Origin: Thiomonas sp. FB-6
GTDB lineage: Bacteria; Pseudomonadota; Gammaproteobacteria; Burkholderiales; Burkholderiaceae_C
NCBI RefSeq assembly: GCF_000377645.1
Contig: NZ_KB898486.1
Location: 1-64,000 of the forward strand
Direction: 5' to 3'
Length of the DNA: 64,000 nt
The notes under the pieces were generated by a model. The model made no database searches and was not told where the DNA came from. It worked only from the letters and a program-made list of their open reading frames with translations. The position numbers and the translations under genes are program-made. Shown here one piece after another: positions 45,585-55,758 of the stretch (the stretch's first letter is position 1; every line of letters begins with the position of its first letter).

Positions 45585-46472
45585 ATGCGTCTCCCGTTCC
45601 TTGCCATCGCCGCAGCCGTCGTTTCGTGGGCGCTGGCGCCCGCCGCCGCCGCGGCTTCGCCGGTTTCCATCGTTGCCGCCGAGAGCACCTACGGCGTGAT
45701 CGCGCAGGCCGTCGGCGGACCGCAGGTGCAGGTGCGCAGCATCATCCGCAACCCCGACGTCGACCCGCACGAGTTCGAGGCCTCGCCGCGCACGGCGCGC
45801 GAAGTCGCGGCCGCATCGATCGTGGTGATGAACGGGCTGGGCTACGACGCGTGGATGAGCCGCATGCTGGCGGCCAATCCCTCCGGCGCGCGCCAGGTGA
45901 TCGTGGCCGCGGACCTGCAGCCTGCGCGCGTGATGCCGGACGGCAACCCGCATCTGTTCTACGACACCCGCGTGGCCGAGGCCGTGGCCGCGCGCCTCGA
46001 GACCCTGCTGGCGCAGCGCGACCCGGCGCATGCCGCCGACTACGCCGCCCGGCTGCGCGCCTTTCGCGCGAGCCTGGCGCAGGTCGACGCGCGGGTGGCG
46101 CAGCTGCGCCTGCGCCATGCGGGGCTGCGGGTCACGGCCACCGAGCCGGTGTACGGTTACATGCTGCGCGCGCTGGGCTGGACCAGCCTGGGCAACACCT
46201 TCCAGTTCAACGTGATGAACGGCACCGAGCCGGCTCCGGCGGTGGTCGCGCGCTACGAGGACGACCTGCGCCGAGGCCGCGTGGCGCTGCTGTTCTACAA
46301 CCGCCAGGTCAGCAGCCCGCTGGCGCTGCGCATGCAGCAGGTGGCCGCATCGGCGGGGATCCCCGTCGTGGGAGTCGACGAGTTCGTGCGGCCCGGCGTG
46401 GGCTACGCGCAGTGGCTGCTGGCCGGCCTGGACGCGGCCGATGGCGCGCTGCGCGCGCGGCCGGCGCGCTGA
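45585..46472 (+). CDS. ZnuA-like metal-binding lipoprotein/periplasmic protein
   Basis: A 295-residue cluster A-I (ZnuA/TroA) metal-binding protein. The ATG at 45585 gives MRLPFLAIAAAVVSWALA, a signal peptide cut near AAAA. Metal-ligand regions are His in DPHEFE, His in GNPHLF and the acidic residues in TEPVYGYML and VDEF. It lacks the long His-rich loop of enterobacterial ZnuA. No ZnuB or ZnuC gene is adjacent, so it is an orphan binding protein in this window. Confidence 0.82.
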   Translation: MRLPFLAIAAAVVSWALAPAAAAASPVSIVAAESTYGVIAQAVGGPQVQVRSIIRNPDVDPHEFEASPRTAREVAAASIVVMNGLGYDAWMSRMLAANPSGARQVIVAADLQPARVMPDGNPHLFYDTRVAEAVAARLETLLAQRDPAHAADYAARLRAFRASLAQVDARVAQLRLRHAGLRVTATEPVYGYMLRALGWTSLGNTFQFNVMNGTEPAPAVVARYEDDLRRGRVALLFYNRQVSSPLALRMQQVAASAGIPVVGVDEFVRPGVGYAQWLLAGLDAADGALRARPAR

Positions 46473-46476
46473 AAGC

Positions 46477-47370
46477 TCAGGCCTGCGTGCCGGCGCCGCG
46501 CGCCATATCGACGAAGGCGCGCAGGTAGGCGGTGGCCTCGTCGGCCTTGCGATAGCCCAGGAAGATCTGCTTGGCCACTCCGCGGGGACCCATGCGCACG
46601 GGCACCACGTCGAAGCGGCTTGCATACTCCTGCACCAGCCAGCGCGGCAGCGAGGCCACGCCGCGCCCGCTGGCGACCATCTGCAGCATGATGTCGGTGG
46701 TCTCGAGGGTCTTGTGGCGCCGCGGCGCAATGCCCGCGGGGCTCAGGAACAGGCTGTACACGTCCAGGCGCTCGATGCCCACGGGGTAGCTGAGCAGTAC
46801 CTCGTCGCCGAGCTGCTCGGGGCGCACCCAGGCCTGCCCCGCGAAAGGGTGGCCCGCAGCGACCACCAGCACCTGCTCGTAGTCGAACACCGGCTCGAAG
46901 CGCAACCCGGCCTTGCGCAGCGGGTCCGGGGTGACCAGCAGGTCGATCTCGTGGTCGAACAGCGCTCCGATGCCGCCGAACTGGAATTTCTGCTTCACGT
47001 CGACGTCGACGTCGGGCCATTGCGCCAGATAGGGCGACACCACCTTGAGCAGCCACTGGTAGCAGGGATGGCATTCCATGCCGACGCGCAGGCTGCCGCG
47101 CTCGCCCTGCGCGAACTGTTCCAGGCGCTGCTCGGCCAGTTGCAGTTGGGGCAGCACGCGCCCGGCCAGCGCCAGCAGATGGTCTCCCGCCTGCGTGAAG
47201 CGAAGGCTGCGGCCCTCGCGGATCCAGATGTCGGTGCCGGCCTGGGCTTCCAGGCGCGCCACCGAATGGCTCAGCGCCGAGGGCGTCAGGCACAAGGCCT
47301 CGGCGGCGGCGGTCAGGGAACCCAGGCGGGCCACTTCCTGCACGATGGCCAGATGGATGCGCTCGATCAT
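46477..47370 (-). CDS. metR: LysR-family transcriptional regulator MetR
   Basis: A 297-residue LysR regulator that activates methionine genes with homocysteine as coeffector. The N-terminal helix-turn-helix is in GSLTAAAEALCLTPSALSHSVA, the effector domain has CHPCYQWLL and IDLLVTPDP, both typical of MetR. It diverges from metE, the classical MetR target, across 110 bases containing a MetR-type site. Confidence 0.93.
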   Translation of the reverse strand: MIERIHLAIVQEVARLGSLTAAAEALCLTPSALSHSVARLEAQAGTDIWIREGRSLRFTQAGDHLLALAGRVLPQLQLAEQRLEQFAQGERGSLRVGMECHPCYQWLLKVVSPYLAQWPDVDVDVKQKFQFGGIGALFDHEIDLLVTPDPLRKAGLRFEPVFDYEQVLVVAAGHPFAGQAWVRPEQLGDEVLLSYPVGIERLDVYSLFLSPAGIAPRRHKTLETTDIMLQMVASGRGVASLPRWLVQEYASRFDVVPVRMGPRGVAKQIFLGYRKADEATAYLRAFVDMARGAGTQA

Positions 47371-47384
47371 GGTGCCGGCCTCAG

Positions 47385-47399
47385 TTGACCAAAATTCAA
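47385..47399. promoter_or_regulatory. MetR-type operator between metR and metE
   Basis: TTGACCAAAATTCAA is a near-palindrome containing TGAC-N5-TTCA, one base off the MetR consensus TGAA-N5-TTCA. It lies 15 bases from the metR start and 82 bases from the metE start. A second, poorer half-site TGAATTTCC lies at about 47429. Confidence 0.55.
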
Positions 47400-47480
47400 C
47401 AAACTGTGAGAAATGACCATTTTACGTCATGAATTTCCCTTCCTAAGATGGCCGTTTCGACATCCAGGAGACCTTGGGCG

Positions 47481-49775
47481 ATGGTCACCACGCACAACCT
47501 CGGCTACCCGCGCATCGGCAAGCGCCGGGAACTCAAATTCGCGCTCGAGTCCTATTGGAAGGGACAGCTTGGCGCCGACGAACTCGAGGCGCAGGCAGCC
47601 GCGCTGCGCCGGCAGCACTGGGACGAGCAGGGCGGGCTGGACCTGGTGCCGGTGGGGGATTTCTCGCTCTACGACCACGTGCTGGACACGAGTTTCATGC
47701 TGGGCCACGTTCCCGAACGCGCGCGCGGCCCGGGCGGCGATGCGCTGGACGCCTACTTCCGGGTCGCGCGTGGGCGCCCCGCCCAGGACCGCGACGGTCC
47801 CGCCGCCTGCTGCGCCGGCGTGGCCGCGGCGGAGATGACCAAGTGGTTCGACACCAACTACCACTACATGGTGCCGGAGTTCCACGCGGGCACCTGCTTC
47901 GAACTCGATGCCTCGCGGCTTCTCGCGCAGCTGGAGGAGGCGCGCCAGGCGGGCGTGCGCGCCAAGCCGGTGCTGCTCGGCCCGGTGAGCTACCTGGCGC
48001 TGGGCAAGTCCAAGGACGGCTCGGACCGACTGGGCCTGCTGCCGCGCCTGCTTCCGGTGTACGCGCGGCTGCTGCAGGCCCTGGCCGGGCAAGGCGTGTC
48101 GTGGGTGCAGATCGACGAGCCCATCCTGGCCACCGAGCTCGACATGGACTGGCAACAGGCCTTCAACGTGGCCTACCGCCAGTTGCGCGTGCCGGGGATC
48201 CGCATCCTGCTGGCGAGCTATTTCGGGCCCCTGCTGGACAACCGCTACCTGGCGGCGAACCTGCCCGTGGACGGGCTGCACGTCGACACCACCCGCGGGC
48301 TGGACGACCTCGCGCCGCTGCTCAACCTGCTGCCCGCGCACAAGGTGCTTTCGCTGGGGGTGATCAGCGGCCGCAACGTCTGGAAAAGCGACCTGGGCGC
48401 CTTGCTGGATTGGCTGGAGCCGCTGGCCGCGCGCCTCGGCGATCGCCTGTGGCTGGCCCCGTCATGCTCGCTGCTGCACGTGCCCATGGACCTGGAGAGC
48501 GAGACCGCCCTCGACCCCGAGATCCGCTCGTGGCTGGCCTTCGCGCGCCAGAAGCTGGACGAGTTGCAACTGCTGGCGCGGGCGCTGAACCAGGGGCGCG
48601 AGGCCGTGCGCGATGCGCTGCTGGCCAACCGCGAGGCCCTGGCCTGCCGCCGCGCGTCGGCCCGCGTGCACCGGCCCGAGGTGCGCGCGGCGCTCGACGC
48701 GGTGACGCCGCAGATGGGGCGCAGGCGCAGCGTGCACGCGCTGCGCGCCGCACGCCAGGCGGAACTGCTGCGCTTGCCGGCTTTCCCCACCACCACCATC
48801 GGCTCCTTCCCCCAGACCGCGCAGATCCGGCACGCACGCGCCGAGTACAAGGCGGGGCGCCTGGATGCCGAGGCCTACCGTGCGGCCATGCGGGCGGAGA
48901 TCGAGCGCTGCGTGCGCGAGCAGGAGGCGCTGGGGCTGGACGTGCTGGTGCACGGCGAGGCCGAGCGCAACGACATGGTGGAGTACTTCGGGGAACAGCT
49001 GGAGGGCTACGCCTTCAGCCGCAACGGCTGGGTGCAGTCCTACGGCTCGCGCTGCGTGAAACCCCCGATCCTGTTCGGGGACATCCGGCGCACGCGGCCG
49101 ATGACCGTGGAATGGACCCGCTTCGCCGCCTCGCTGACCGCCAGGCCCATGAAGGGCATGCTCACCGGCCCGGTGACCATGCTGAACTGGTCCTTCGTGC
49201 GCGACGACCAGCCGCGCGCGCGCACTTGCATGCAACTGGCGCTGGCCATTCGCGACGAGGTGCTGGATCTGCAGGACGCCGGCGTGCGGGTGATCCAGAT
49301 CGACGAGGCCGCGTTGCGCGAAGGCTTGCCGCTGCGCCGCTCGCAGTGGGAGCCGTACCTGGCCTGGGCGGTGGAGAGCTTTCGCATCGCCGCCAACGGC
49401 GTGGCCGACGATACGCAGATCCACACCCACATGTGCTATTCGGAGTTCCACGACATCCTCGGCGCCATCGCCGACATGGACGCCGACGTCATCACCATCG
49501 AGACCTCGCGCTCGGACATGGAGCTGCTCGACGCCTTCGATCGCTTCGACTACCCGAACCAGATCGGCCCCGGGGTGTACGACATCCACTCGCCGAACAT
49601 CCCGACCCCCGAGCAGATCGTGCAGCTCATGCGCAAGGCCGCGCAGCGCATCCCGGCCGAGCGCCTGTGGGTGAACCCGGACTGCGGGCTCAAGACCCGT
49701 CAGTGGTCGGAGGTGCTGCCGGCGCTGTCCAACATGGTCGCGGCGGCGCGCAGCCTGCGCGGCATCAAGGCCTGA
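47481..49775 (+). CDS. metE: Cobalamin-independent methionine synthase
   Basis: MetE transfers a methyl group from 5-methyltetrahydropteroyltriglutamate to homocysteine. The product has 764 residues from the ATG at 47481 ([21 protein letters not shown]), with AGGAG upstream; an ATG 11 codons earlier lacks support. The N-terminal domain opens with the folate-site motif NLGYPRIG. The C-terminal catalytic domain starts near [12 protein letters not shown] and has zinc ligands in HMCYSEF, in the glutamate of TIETSRS and in NPDCGLKTR. Confidence 0.96.
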   Translation: MVTTHNLGYPRIGKRRELKFALESYWKGQLGADELEAQAAALRRQHWDEQGGLDLVPVGDFSLYDHVLDTSFMLGHVPERARGPGGDALDAYFRVARGRPAQDRDGPAACCAGVAAAEMTKWFDTNYHYMVPEFHAGTCFELDASRLLAQLEEARQAGVRAKPVLLGPVSYLALGKSKDGSDRLGLLPRLLPVYARLLQALAGQGVSWVQIDEPILATELDMDWQQAFNVAYRQLRVPGIRILLASYFGPLLDNRYLAANLPVDGLHVDTTRGLDDLAPLLNLLPAHKVLSLGVISGRNVWKSDLGALLDWLEPLAARLGDRLWLAPSCSLLHVPMDLESETALDPEIRSWLAFARQKLDELQLLARALNQGREAVRDALLANREALACRRASARVHRPEVRAALDAVTPQMGRRRSVHALRAARQAELLRLPAFPTTTIGSFPQTAQIRHARAEYKAGRLDAEAYRAAMRAEIERCVREQEALGLDVLVHGEAERNDMVEYFGEQLEGYAFSRNGWVQSYGSRCVKPPILFGDIRRTRPMTVEWTRFAASLTARPMKGMLTGPVTMLNWSFVRDDQPRARTCMQLALAIRDEVLDLQDAGVRVIQIDEAALREGLPLRRSQWEPYLAWAVESFRIAANGVADDTQIHTHMCYSEFHDILGAIADMDADVITIETSRSDMELLDAFDRFDYPNQIGPGVYDIHSPNIPTPEQIVQLMRKAAQRIPAERLWVNPDCGLKTRQWSEVLPALSNMVAAARSLRGIKA

Positions 49776-50670
49776 CGGCCTCGTCGAGGGGTACCCGGAC
49801 GATCTGCGAGATGTCGCTGTCGCCCAGGCCCTGCTCGACGGCACGGCTCAACCAGCGGCGCAGCAGCGAGGCCAGAGGAAGATGCAGCGCGTGCTCGGCG
49901 GCGAAGGACTCCACGGCGCCGAGGTCCTTGAGCATGATGCGGATGGTGCCCCCGGCTTCGGCCGGAGCCTCGAGCATGCGGGGCATCAGGGTCTGCAACA
50001 GCACCGAGTCGGCCCAGCCGCCCTGCAGGGCCGATGGAACGCGCGCGGCGTCGACGCCGCCGCCGCGCGCCAGGCGCACGGCCTCGGCCAGGCCGGCGAT
50101 GGTGCTCATCACGATGGTCTGGTTCACCAGCTTGGCGGTCTGCCCGGCTCCGCTGTCGCCCATGCGCGTGACCCGGGCCGCGTAGGCGCCCAGGAGAACG
50201 CGCAGGGATTCGATGGTCCGTGCGTCGCCGCCGGCCATCACCGCCAGCGTGCCGGCACTCGCGCCGCCGGTGCCGCCCGACACCGGCGCGTCGATCCAGT
50301 GGCCGCCGGTGCGTTCGTGCCACCGCGCGGCCAGGGCCCGCGCCGTGCGCGGCTCCAGCGTGGAGTGGTCCACCACCACCGGTGCGTGCCCGGCACCCAG
50401 CGCCAGGCCCTGCGCGCCGAAGGCCACGGCCTCCACGGCCTGCGCGTCGGCCAGGCACAGCAGCACCACGTCGCAGGCGCGCGCCAGCTCCGCGGGGTGG
50501 GCGCAGGCCGTCGCGCGTCCCACGGGCAGGCCCGACAGCAGTTCGGGCGCCACGCCGGAGCGATTCCACACACGCAGTTCGACGCCTGCGTCGAGCAGGC
50601 GCCGCGCCATCGGGCGGCCCATCCTGCCCAGGCCGCAAAAGCCCACGCCCCGCGGCGCCGCGGCACTCAT
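49765..50670 (-). CDS. 3-hydroxyisobutyrate dehydrogenase-family oxidoreductase
   Basis: A 301-residue beta-hydroxyacid dehydrogenase. The Rossmann motif [10 protein letters not shown] lies at residues 12-21, the substrate motif is DAPVSGG near 125, and the catalytic lysine is in GQTAKLVNQ near 175. Family members oxidise 3-hydroxyisobutyrate, tartronate semialdehyde or similar acids. Its ATG overlaps the stop of the dehydratase gene (ATGA). It ends 11 bases inside the end of convergent metE. Confidence 0.88.
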   Translation of the reverse strand: MSAAAPRGVGFCGLGRMGRPMARRLLDAGVELRVWNRSGVAPELLSGLPVGRATACAHPAELARACDVVLLCLADAQAVEAVAFGAQGLALGAGHAPVVVDHSTLEPRTARALAARWHERTGGHWIDAPVSGGTGGASAGTLAVMAGGDARTIESLRVLLGAYAARVTRMGDSGAGQTAKLVNQTIVMSTIAGLAEAVRLARGGGVDAARVPSALQGGWADSVLLQTLMPRMLEAPAEAGGTIRIMLKDLGAVESFAAEHALHLPLASLLRRWLSRAVEQGLGDSDISQIVRVPLDEAVRP

Positions 50671-52424
50671 GCCTCGTCTGCCGGCAAGGCCTGCTCGTAG
50701 GGCCAGGCGACGGCGCCCGAATGGGTGACGGCGCCCAGGCGCGCCGGGCGCACCAGCGCGGCGTACTTCTCCAGCACGCCCGCAAGCCGCCTGGGGCGCG
50801 GTGCCGGAGCCTCGGCGCGGCGCCGCGCGAGTTCCTGCTCCGCCAGTTCCACCTGCAGCAGTCCGGCACGCGCGTCGATGTGGATGCGGTCGCCGTCGCG
50901 CAGCAGGGCGATGGGCCCGGCGTCGGCCGCCTCGGGGCCGACGTAGCCGATGCACATGCCGCGGGTGGCGCCGGAGAAGCGGCCGTCGGTGAGCAGCGCG
51001 ACCTTCTCGCCCATGCCCTGGCCGTAGATGGCCGCGGTGACGCTGAGCATCTCGCGCATGCCCGGGCCGCCCTTGGGGCCCTCGTTGCGGATCACCAGCA
51101 CCTCGCCCTCGCGATAGTCGCGCGCGGCGACCACCGCCATGCAGTCCTCCTCGCACTCGAAAATCCGCGCGACGCCGCGGAAGCTCAGCGAGCGCAGGCC
51201 GGCGGTCTTGAGGCAGGCGCCGTCGGGAGCCAGGTTGCCGCGCAACACCACCAGGCCGGCGTCCGGCGACAGCGGGGCGTCGCAGGCGCGCACCACCCGG
51301 CCGTCGGGGCCGGCGAAGCGCCGCAGCGCCTGCTCCAGGGGCTCGCCCCCGAGCGTGGGCACGTCACCGTGCAGGTGGCCGCCGGCCAGCAGCGCGTTGA
51401 GCACCGCCGGTACCCCTCCCGCGTGGTGCAGGTCCTGTGCCAGATAGCGTCCGCCGGGTTGCAGGTCGCCGATCAGCGGGGTGCGCGCGAACACGCGCTG
51501 CACGTGATCCAGCGTGAACTCGATGCCCGCCTCGTGCGCGATGGCCGGGATGTGCAGCGCGGCATTCGTGGAGCCGCCGGTGGCGGCCACCGCGGCGCAG
51601 GCGTTCTCCAGGCTCTTGACGCTGACCAGCTGGCGCGGCAGCGGCCCGCCGGCCTCGAGCATGCGCATGACGGTCTCGCCGGCGCGGCGCGCAATGGCGA
51701 TGCGCTCGCTGTACACCGCCGGCACCATGGCCGAACCCAGCGGTGCGAGCCCGAGGGCCTCGGCCACCATGGCCATGGTGTTGGCGGTGAACTGCCCCGG
51801 ACAGGAGCCGGCGGTGGGCGTGCAGTTGCGCTCCAGCGCGTCGAGCTGCGCGCGTGTCATGTCGCCGCGCTGCGTGGTGCCGACGGCCTCGATGGCGCTG
51901 AGGATCGTGGCCTGGCGCCGCGGGCCCGGCGCATCGCCGCCGGGCAGTGCGCCCGGCGCGGTGCCCGGCAGCATGGCGCCGCCGAACAGGAACACGCCGG
52001 GCACGTCGACCCGCACCATGCCCATGAGAATGCCCGGCAGGGTCTTGTCGCAGCCGGCGATGCCCACCAGCGCGTCATAGCCGTGGGCGCGCACGAACAA
52101 TTCCACGCTGTCGGCCACGACCTCGCGCGACACCAGGCTCATGCGCATGCCGGCGTGGTTCATCGAGGTGCCGTCCGATACCGAGACCGCCGATCCCCGG
52201 ATGGGCACGCCGCCGCCGGCGGCCACGCCCAGGCGCACGTTGTCCGAAACCTGGTTCAGGGACATCGAGCACGGGGTGTTCTCGCCGTGGGTGTCGACGA
52301 TGGCCACGAAGGGCTTGCGCATGGCCTCGTCGTCCAGGCCGGTGGCGCGCAGGAAGGCGCGGTGCGGGGTGCGGGTGAGCCCGTCGGTGACGGCGCGCGA
52401 GCGATGCTTGTGGAGCCTGCTCAT
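50667..52424 (-). CDS. IlvD/Edd-family dehydratase
   Basis: A 585-residue iron-sulfur dehydratase. Cluster-ligand cysteines lie in [21 protein letters not shown] and [13 protein letters not shown]. These enzymes dehydrate dihydroxy acids (valine/isoleucine pathway) or sugar acids. The C-terminal [10 protein letters not shown] is present. Being in a catabolic operon with two SDRs, a hydroxyacid dehydrogenase and an aldehyde dehydrogenase favours a sugar-acid or dihydroxy-acid dehydratase rather than biosynthetic IlvD, but the substrate is open. The ATG overlaps the SDR stop by ATGA. Confidence 0.9.
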   Translation of the reverse strand: MSRLHKHRSRAVTDGLTRTPHRAFLRATGLDDEAMRKPFVAIVDTHGENTPCSMSLNQVSDNVRLGVAAGGGVPIRGSAVSVSDGTSMNHAGMRMSLVSREVVADSVELFVRAHGYDALVGIAGCDKTLPGILMGMVRVDVPGVFLFGGAMLPGTAPGALPGGDAPGPRRQATILSAIEAVGTTQRGDMTRAQLDALERNCTPTAGSCPGQFTANTMAMVAEALGLAPLGSAMVPAVYSERIAIARRAGETVMRMLEAGGPLPRQLVSVKSLENACAAVAATGGSTNAALHIPAIAHEAGIEFTLDHVQRVFARTPLIGDLQPGGRYLAQDLHHAGGVPAVLNALLAGGHLHGDVPTLGGEPLEQALRRFAGPDGRVVRACDAPLSPDAGLVVLRGNLAPDGACLKTAGLRSLSFRGVARIFECEEDCMAVVAARDYREGEVLVIRNEGPKGGPGMREMLSVTAAIYGQGMGEKVALLTDGRFSGATRGMCIGYVGPEAADAGPIALLRDGDRIHIDARAGLLQVELAEQELARRRAEAPAPRPRRLAGVLEKYAALVRPARLGAVTHSGAVAWPYEQALPADEA

Positions 52425-53233
52425 GTCGAGGAATCTCCTGGGCTGGGTTCGGCCAGCAGCAAACCGTTCTCGGCGCACAGCACCTGGCCGGTGAGGGCCG
52501 GCGCCTGGGTCGCCAGGAACCATGCGATCTCGGCCACCTCGGCCGGGCGGGAAACGCGCCGCAGCGCGGCCTGGCGGGTCATGCGCTCGAGCACCCCGGC
52601 GTAGCTGCGCGGGTCCAGGCAGCGCTGCAACAGGCCGTCGTCCACCATGCCGGGGGCGACCGCGTTCACCCGCACGCGCGGCGCCAGCGAACGCGCCAGC
52701 GACAGGGTCATGGTGTTGACCGCGCCCTTGGAGGCGGCGTAGGCCAGCGACGATCCGGTGCCGTTGAGCCCCGCCAGCGAGGACACGTTGACCACGCTGC
52801 TGCTGGCCTCGGGCGAGGCGCTGCGCTCCAGCAGGGGGGCGGCGGCGCGGGTCATCTGGAACAGGCCGATGGCGTTGACGCCGTACACGCGCTCGAACTC
52901 GGCGGCGTCGATCGACTCCAGCGCGCGGTGGGGAATCACCCGCGTGGTGCCCGCGCAATTGACCAGGCTGTCCAGCCGGCCCCAGCGCGCTTCGGCCGTC
53001 GCCACGGCGGCACGGCAGGCTGCGTCGTCGCGCACGTCGGCCTCGAAGACCAGCGTGCCGGCGCCGGCCTCACGGCAACGCGCCTCGACCCCCAGCGCGG
53101 CTTCGCGGGTGTCGGCGCCGAAATGGCCGATGGCCACCGACCAGCCGCCCTGCGCGAAGCGCAGGGCAGTGGCCGCGCCGATGCCGGTGGCCGCGCCCGT
53201 GATCATGCAAACGGGCTGCTTGCTTCGTGTCAT
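52421..53233 (-). CDS. Short-chain dehydrogenase/reductase
   Basis: A 270-residue classical SDR. The cofactor motif GAATGIGAA lies at residues 13-21, NCAG near 92, and the catalytic Ser and YAASK tetrad near 148-170. The acidic residue after strand 2 is absent (FGAD), so NADP(H) use is possible. Weak CAGGAA precedes the start. The closing segment is degenerate compared with the usual family end. The gene is coupled to the dehydratase downstream. Confidence 0.9.
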   Translation of the reverse strand: MTRSKQPVCMITGAATGIGAATALRFAQGGWSVAIGHFGADTREAALGVEARCREAGAGTLVFEADVRDDAACRAAVATAEARWGRLDSLVNCAGTTRVIPHRALESIDAAEFERVYGVNAIGLFQMTRAAAPLLERSASPEASSSVVNVSSLAGLNGTGSSLAYAASKGAVNTMTLSLARSLAPRVRVNAVAPGMVDDGLLQRCLDPRSYAGVLERMTRQAALRRVSRPAEVAEIAWFLATQAPALTGQVLCAENGLLLAEPSPGDSST

Positions 53234-53327
53234 GCAGGTGGTTCCTGAGCGGGTGATGGGAGCATTCTCCGCGAAACCCCTGCATGCAAGCGCACGATGG
53301 CGGGCCCGCGCCCGCGCCCGGGGGCGA

Positions 53328-54779
53328 TCAGAATGGATAGTGGCGGGTGCCGGTCTGCAGCGTGACCCAGCGCAGCTCGGTGAAGGCGTCGATGCCGGCC
53401 TTGCCGCCGAAACGGCCCCAGCCGCTGTCCTTGACCCCGCCGAAGGGCATCTGCGCCTCGTCGTGCACGGTGGGCCCGTTGACGTGGCAGATGCCCGACT
53501 GGATGCGTTGGGCCACGGCCAGCGCGCGCGCGGCGTCGCGCCCGAACACCGCCGCCGACAGGCCGTAGGCGTTGTCGTTGGCGCAGGCCACGGCGGCCTC
53601 CACGCCCTGCACGCGCACGATGGGCTTGACCGGGCCGAAGGATTCCTCGCGGTAGATGGCCATGTCGGGGGTGACGTGGTCCAGCAGCGTGGCCGGCATC
53701 AGCGTGGAGTCGGCCTTGCCGCCGCACAGCAGCCTGGCGCCCTTGGCCAGTGCGTCGTCGATCAGCGCGTTGCAACGCTGCACGGTGCTCATGTCCACCA
53801 CCGAGCCCAGCACCACCGGGCCCTTGCGCGGATCGCCCAGCGGCAGCGCCGAGGCCTTGGCCGCCAGGCGCGCCGCGAACTCGTCGGCCACCGAGGCGTC
53901 GACGATGATGCGCTCGGTGGACATGCAGATCTGCCCGGAGTTGGCGAAGGCGCCGAAGGCGGCGCCGTTGACGGCGGCGTCCAGGTCGGCGTCGTCCAGC
54001 ACCACCAGCGGCGCCTTGCCGCCGAGCTCCAGCACCGAGGGCTTGAGATGGCGCGCGCACATCTCGGCGATGATGCGCCCGACGCGCGTGGAGCCGGTGA
54101 AGTTCACGCGGCGCACGGCAGGGTGGGCGATCATGGCCTCCACCACCGCGGCCGCGTCGGCCGGGGCGTTGGTGACGAAGTTGACCACGCCGGCGGGCAG
54201 CCCGGCGTCGACCAGCGCCTCCACGATCAGGCCGTGCGTGGCCGGGCACAGTTCGGAGCCCTTGAGCACCACGGTGTTGCCGCAGGCCAGCGGCACGGCC
54301 AGCGCGCGCACGCCCAGGATGATCGGAGCGTTCCACGGCGCCATGCCCAGCACCACGCCGGCGGGCTGGCGCATGGCCATGGCCACGCTGCCGGGCACGT
54401 CGGAGGGGATCACTTCGCCGGAGATCTGGGTGGTCAGCGCGGCGGCCTCCAGCAGCATGCCGGCGGCCAGGTGCACGTTGAAGCCGGCCCACAGCCCGGA
54501 TCCGCCCGTCTCCGAGGCCACGGCGGCCGCGAAGGCTTCTCCCTTGGCCTCCAGCGCGTGCGCGGCCTTGATCAGCAGCGCGCGGCGTGCGTTCGGTCCC
54601 AGCGCGGACCAGGCGGGAAAGGCCGCCGCGGCGGCGTCGACCGCGGCACGCGCGTCCTCGGGGGTGGCGGCCGGCGCGGTCGTGGCCACGCTGCCGTCCA
54701 GGGGATTGCGGCGCACGAAGGTGGCGCCACCGGCGGCCGCGCGGCGCTCGCCGCCGATCAACAGGGAAATCGTGGTCAT
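53328..54779 (-). CDS. vdh: Aldehyde dehydrogenase, vanillin/salicylaldehyde dehydrogenase group
   Basis: A 483-residue NAD-dependent aldehyde dehydrogenase. The catalytic Glu is in VLELGGKAPL near 256 and the nucleophile Cys in NSGQICMSTER near 290. The start MTTISLLIGGERRAA, the GFNVHLAAGMLLEAA stretch and the C-terminal LRWVTLQTGTRHYPF recall Pseudomonas vanillin dehydrogenase as I remember it. It probably oxidises an aromatic or aliphatic aldehyde made by the SDR upstream. GGAGA precedes the start. Confidence 0.85.
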   Translation of the reverse strand: MTTISLLIGGERRAAAGGATFVRRNPLDGSVATTAPAATPEDARAAVDAAAAAFPAWSALGPNARRALLIKAAHALEAKGEAFAAAVASETGGSGLWAGFNVHLAAGMLLEAAALTTQISGEVIPSDVPGSVAMAMRQPAGVVLGMAPWNAPIILGVRALAVPLACGNTVVLKGSELCPATHGLIVEALVDAGLPAGVVNFVTNAPADAAAVVEAMIAHPAVRRVNFTGSTRVGRIIAEMCARHLKPSVLELGGKAPLVVLDDADLDAAVNGAAFGAFANSGQICMSTERIIVDASVADEFAARLAAKASALPLGDPRKGPVVLGSVVDMSTVQRCNALIDDALAKGARLLCGGKADSTLMPATLLDHVTPDMAIYREESFGPVKPIVRVQGVEAAVACANDNAYGLSAAVFGRDAARALAVAQRIQSGICHVNGPTVHDEAQMPFGGVKDSGWGRFGGKAGIDAFTELRWVTLQTGTRHYPF

Positions 54780-54793
54780 GGGAGTCTCCAGGT

Positions 54794-55573
54794 TCAGAAG
54801 CCGTGCATCTGGCACAGCACGTTCGAATACATGCCGCCGTCCACCGGTACGTTGGTGCCGCGGATCCAGGCCGAGTCGTCGGACAGCAGGAAGGCGACCA
54901 CCGGCGCGATGTCGCCGGGGCGCCCGGGGCGGTCCATGGTGCGCATGTCCTCCTCGGCACGGGCGCCGAGGGTCTCGATGAAATCCTTCAGGATGGGGGT
55001 GTCCACCGGCCCCGGGCTGACCGCGTTCATGCGGATGCCGCGCTCGCGCCAGGTCCAGCGGTTGCGCAGGGTCCACACGATCAGCGCCTCCTTGGAGAAG
55101 AAGTAGCTGCGCGCGCCCTCGATGCCGTGGTCTTCGCAGAAGGCGCCGACGCCGGCGAAATCGAGCTGCTCGCTGGCATCGATGGCCGGCTTCGCCTCGG
55201 GCTGGGACCAGCCCAGTCCGGCCAGCGAGGCCAGGTTGACGATGGATGCGCCGTCGGCCAGCTTGGGCACCAGGCGCTGCGTGAGGTATTTCAGGCCGAC
55301 CAGGTTGACCGTGAGCACCTGCGCCGCGGGGCGGGTCGGCGGCAGTCCGGCGATGTTCGCCAGCCCGTGCACGCCCGCGGGCAGCGCCGCCACCAGGGCG
55401 TCGATGGAAGCCGGGTCCGAAAGATCGGCCTGCAGGAAGCGGCCGACCTCGCGCGGCGGACGGTGAATGTCCACCGACAGGACCTCGGCGCCGCGCTCGG
55501 CGAGCAGCGCCGCGGTGGCCGCGCCGATGCCCGACGCGGCACCGGTGACCACGATGGTCTTTCCCTTGAGCAT
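54794..55573 (-). CDS. SDR, coniferyl-alcohol dehydrogenase/3-alpha-HSD-like
   Basis: A 259-residue divergent SDR. GAASGIGAA lies at residues 11-19, the catalytic tyrosine and lysine are in ARSYFFSKEAL, and the C-terminus has SPGPVDTPILKDF and NVPVDGGMYSNV. This pattern, with an unusually short middle region, matches coniferyl alcohol dehydrogenase (CalA) and Comamonas 3-alpha-hydroxysteroid dehydrogenase. It is the first gene of the sigma-54-controlled operon, 14 bases upstream of the aldehyde dehydrogenase. GAGGAGA precedes the ATG at 55571-55573. Confidence 0.82.
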   Translation of the reverse strand: MLKGKTIVVTGAASGIGAATAALLAERGAEVLSVDIHRPPREVGRFLQADLSDPASIDALVAALPAGVHGLANIAGLPPTRPAAQVLTVNLVGLKYLTQRLVPKLADGASIVNLASLAGLGWSQPEAKPAIDASEQLDFAGVGAFCEDHGIEGARSYFFSKEALIVWTLRNRWTWRERGIRMNAVSPGPVDTPILKDFIETLGARAEEDMRTMDRPGRPGDIAPVVAFLLSDDSAWIRGTNVPVDGGMYSNVLCQMHGF

Positions 55574-55636
55574 GTGTTGTCTCCTCGAATGGTTCGCCCG
55601 CGCGCTCGCTCGGCGCGGTCGGGCGCGAAGGCTTCC

Positions 55637-55651
55637 GCAAAGGGCGTGCCA
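55637..55651 (-). promoter_or_regulatory. Sigma-54 (-24/-12) promoter of the alcohol/aldehyde operon
   Basis: The minus strand reads TGGCACGCCCTTTGC, a full match to TGGCAC-N5-TTGC. GG (-24) and GC (-12) have the required spacing. The predicted start lies near 55625, about 50 bases before the SDR start codon. It faces away from the gene of a sigma-54-dependent activator. Confidence 0.8.
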
Positions 55652-55736
55652 GCGGCCGCCCGCGGCACGCGGTCCAGGCGAATCAAGGGCTTGGATCCTC
55701 CCCATCCGGGTATACCCAGGGAGTGGTTCCGAGATC

Positions 55737-55758
55737 TTGATCAAAAATGCATGATCCA
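55737..55758. promoter_or_regulatory. Candidate upstream activator sequence for the XylR/DmpR-type regulator
   Basis: TTGATCA (55737-55743) and TGATCCA (55752-55758) form an inverted repeat with a 6/7 match and an 8-base spacer. Its centre lies about 120 bases upstream of the predicted sigma-54 start, the usual range for enhancer sites. It resembles the TTGATC half-sites of DmpR/XylR UAS elements. Confidence 0.55.

Noticed and set aside
53234-53327. Possible terminator between the aldehyde dehydrogenase and the downstream SDR gene
   Set aside because: The GC-rich repeats around 53295-53320 have no T-run and no clear stem; they cannot be called a terminator.
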